5,874 nt of DNA, taken from the NCBI GenBank assembly GCA_039916225.1, contig JBDSLU010000153.1, positions 1-5,874 on the forward strand, written 5' to 3'. Position 1 is the first letter of the stretch; every line of letters starts with the position of its first letter. This document shows, piece after piece, positions 5,466 through 5,874 of this stretch. The notes under the pieces were generated by a model. The model was given only the letters and a program-made list of their open reading frames with translations. It made no database searches and was not told where the DNA came from. Source of the stretch: JBDSLU01 sp039916225. GTDB lineage: Bacteria > Acidobacteriota > Vicinamibacteria > Vicinamibacterales > Vicinamibacteraceae. The position numbers were made by a program, and so were the translations under genes.

Positions 5466-5874
5466 TTAGACGGACGCGGGCGTCGTGGCCGCGGGCTCCC
5501 GGCGCTGACGCGCCACGGCGGAAGGGGAACCGGGCCCGCCGCCGCGACGCGACGGCGCTTCCGCCGGAGCATCACCGGCCGGCGGCGCATCGGCGGCGGC
5601 CGATTCGCGCATGCCTCGACCCTCGCTGACCGCGTCGGCGATCCGCGACGTGAACAGGCGGATGGCGCGCAGCGCGTCATCGTTGCCCGGGATCACGTAG
5701 TCGATCTGGTCGGGATCGCAGTTCGTATCGACCACGCCGATGATCGGAATCTTCAGCTTGCGCGCCTCGTCGACGGCGATCTGCTCGTGCTTGGTGTCGA
5801 CCACGAACAGCGCGTCGGGCAGCGCCGACATGTGCCGGATGCCCTCGAGGTTCTTCTGCAGCTTCTTCTTCTCT
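5466..5874 (-). CDS. rpsB: 30S ribosomal protein S2, C-terminal part (start beyond window)
   Basis: The visible 135 residues are the C-terminal half of ribosomal protein S2, which sits on the back of the 30S subunit between head and body and is needed for S1 docking. The first 14 visible residues (EKKKLQKNLEGIRH) lead into MSALPDALFVVDTKHEQIAVDEARKLKIPIIGVVDTNCDPDQIDYVIPGNDDALRAIRLFTSRIADAV, a textbook S2 sequence with the conserved DTNCDP and IPGNDDA blocks. After the usual core end (SEGRG) comes a tail of about 50 residues rich in Ala, Pro, Gly and Arg and apparently disordered. The frame stays open to the right edge, so the N-terminus lies outside the window. The stop is TAA. It precedes tsf in the near-universal rpsB-tsf order. 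Confidence 0.96.
   Translation of the reverse strand, partial: EKKKLQKNLEGIRHMSALPDALFVVDTKHEQIAVDEARKLKIPIIGVVDTNCDPDQIDYVIPGNDDALRAIRLFTSRIADAVSEGRGMRESAAADAPPAGDAPAEAPSRRGGGPGSPSAVARQRREPAATTPASV

Overview
The window is a GC-rich stretch of ordinary bacterial chromosome. It carries the conserved translation/nucleotide block rpsB–tsf–pyrH–frr on the minus strand, then an asparaginase gene (minus), a convergent 6-phosphofructokinase gene (plus), a tRNA-Ala(CGC) (minus) and a small FmdB-type zinc-ribbon gene (minus). The phylum cannot be fixed from the sequence. High GC, Ala/Pro-rich protein tails and a 'mixed'-type phosphofructokinase would suit an environmental Acidobacteriota (Vicinamibacteria-like) or a similar soil lineage, but this is a low-confidence guess.

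Layout from right to left along minus-strand transcription: the 3' part of rpsB (start beyond the window); a 141-nt spacer with a strong hairpin and a 16-nt near-perfect direct repeat; tsf; a GC-rich hairpin followed by a TATACT promoter element almost touching the pyrH start codon; pyrH; frr, 26 nt further on; a 59-nt gap with two hairpins; and ansA with a GTG start and a good Shine-Dalgarno. ansA and pfkA converge on a gap of about 117 nt that holds a possible bidirectional terminator hairpin. Left of pfkA is a 229-nt divergent control region serving pfkA (right) and tRNA-Ala (left), with a palindrome centred between the two predicted promoters. The tRNA is followed by a hairpin, and then fmdB, again with a TATACT element close to its ATG. 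No gene-free stretch exceeds 300 nt; the longest are 289-476 (holding a hairpin and the fmdB promoter) and 553-781.

Functionally, the right half makes ribosomal protein S2, elongation factor Ts, UMP kinase and ribosome recycling factor: protein synthesis plus the first dedicated step from UMP towards UTP/CTP. ansA (Asn to Asp and ammonia) follows them in the same direction. pfkA is the committed step of glycolysis.

I found no mobile element, CRISPR array, defence cassette or clearly new multi-gene system. The points most worth checking are regulatory: two apparently leaderless promoters, the repeat-bearing tsf leader, the centred palindrome, and the mixed ATP/PPi signature of the phosphofructokinase.
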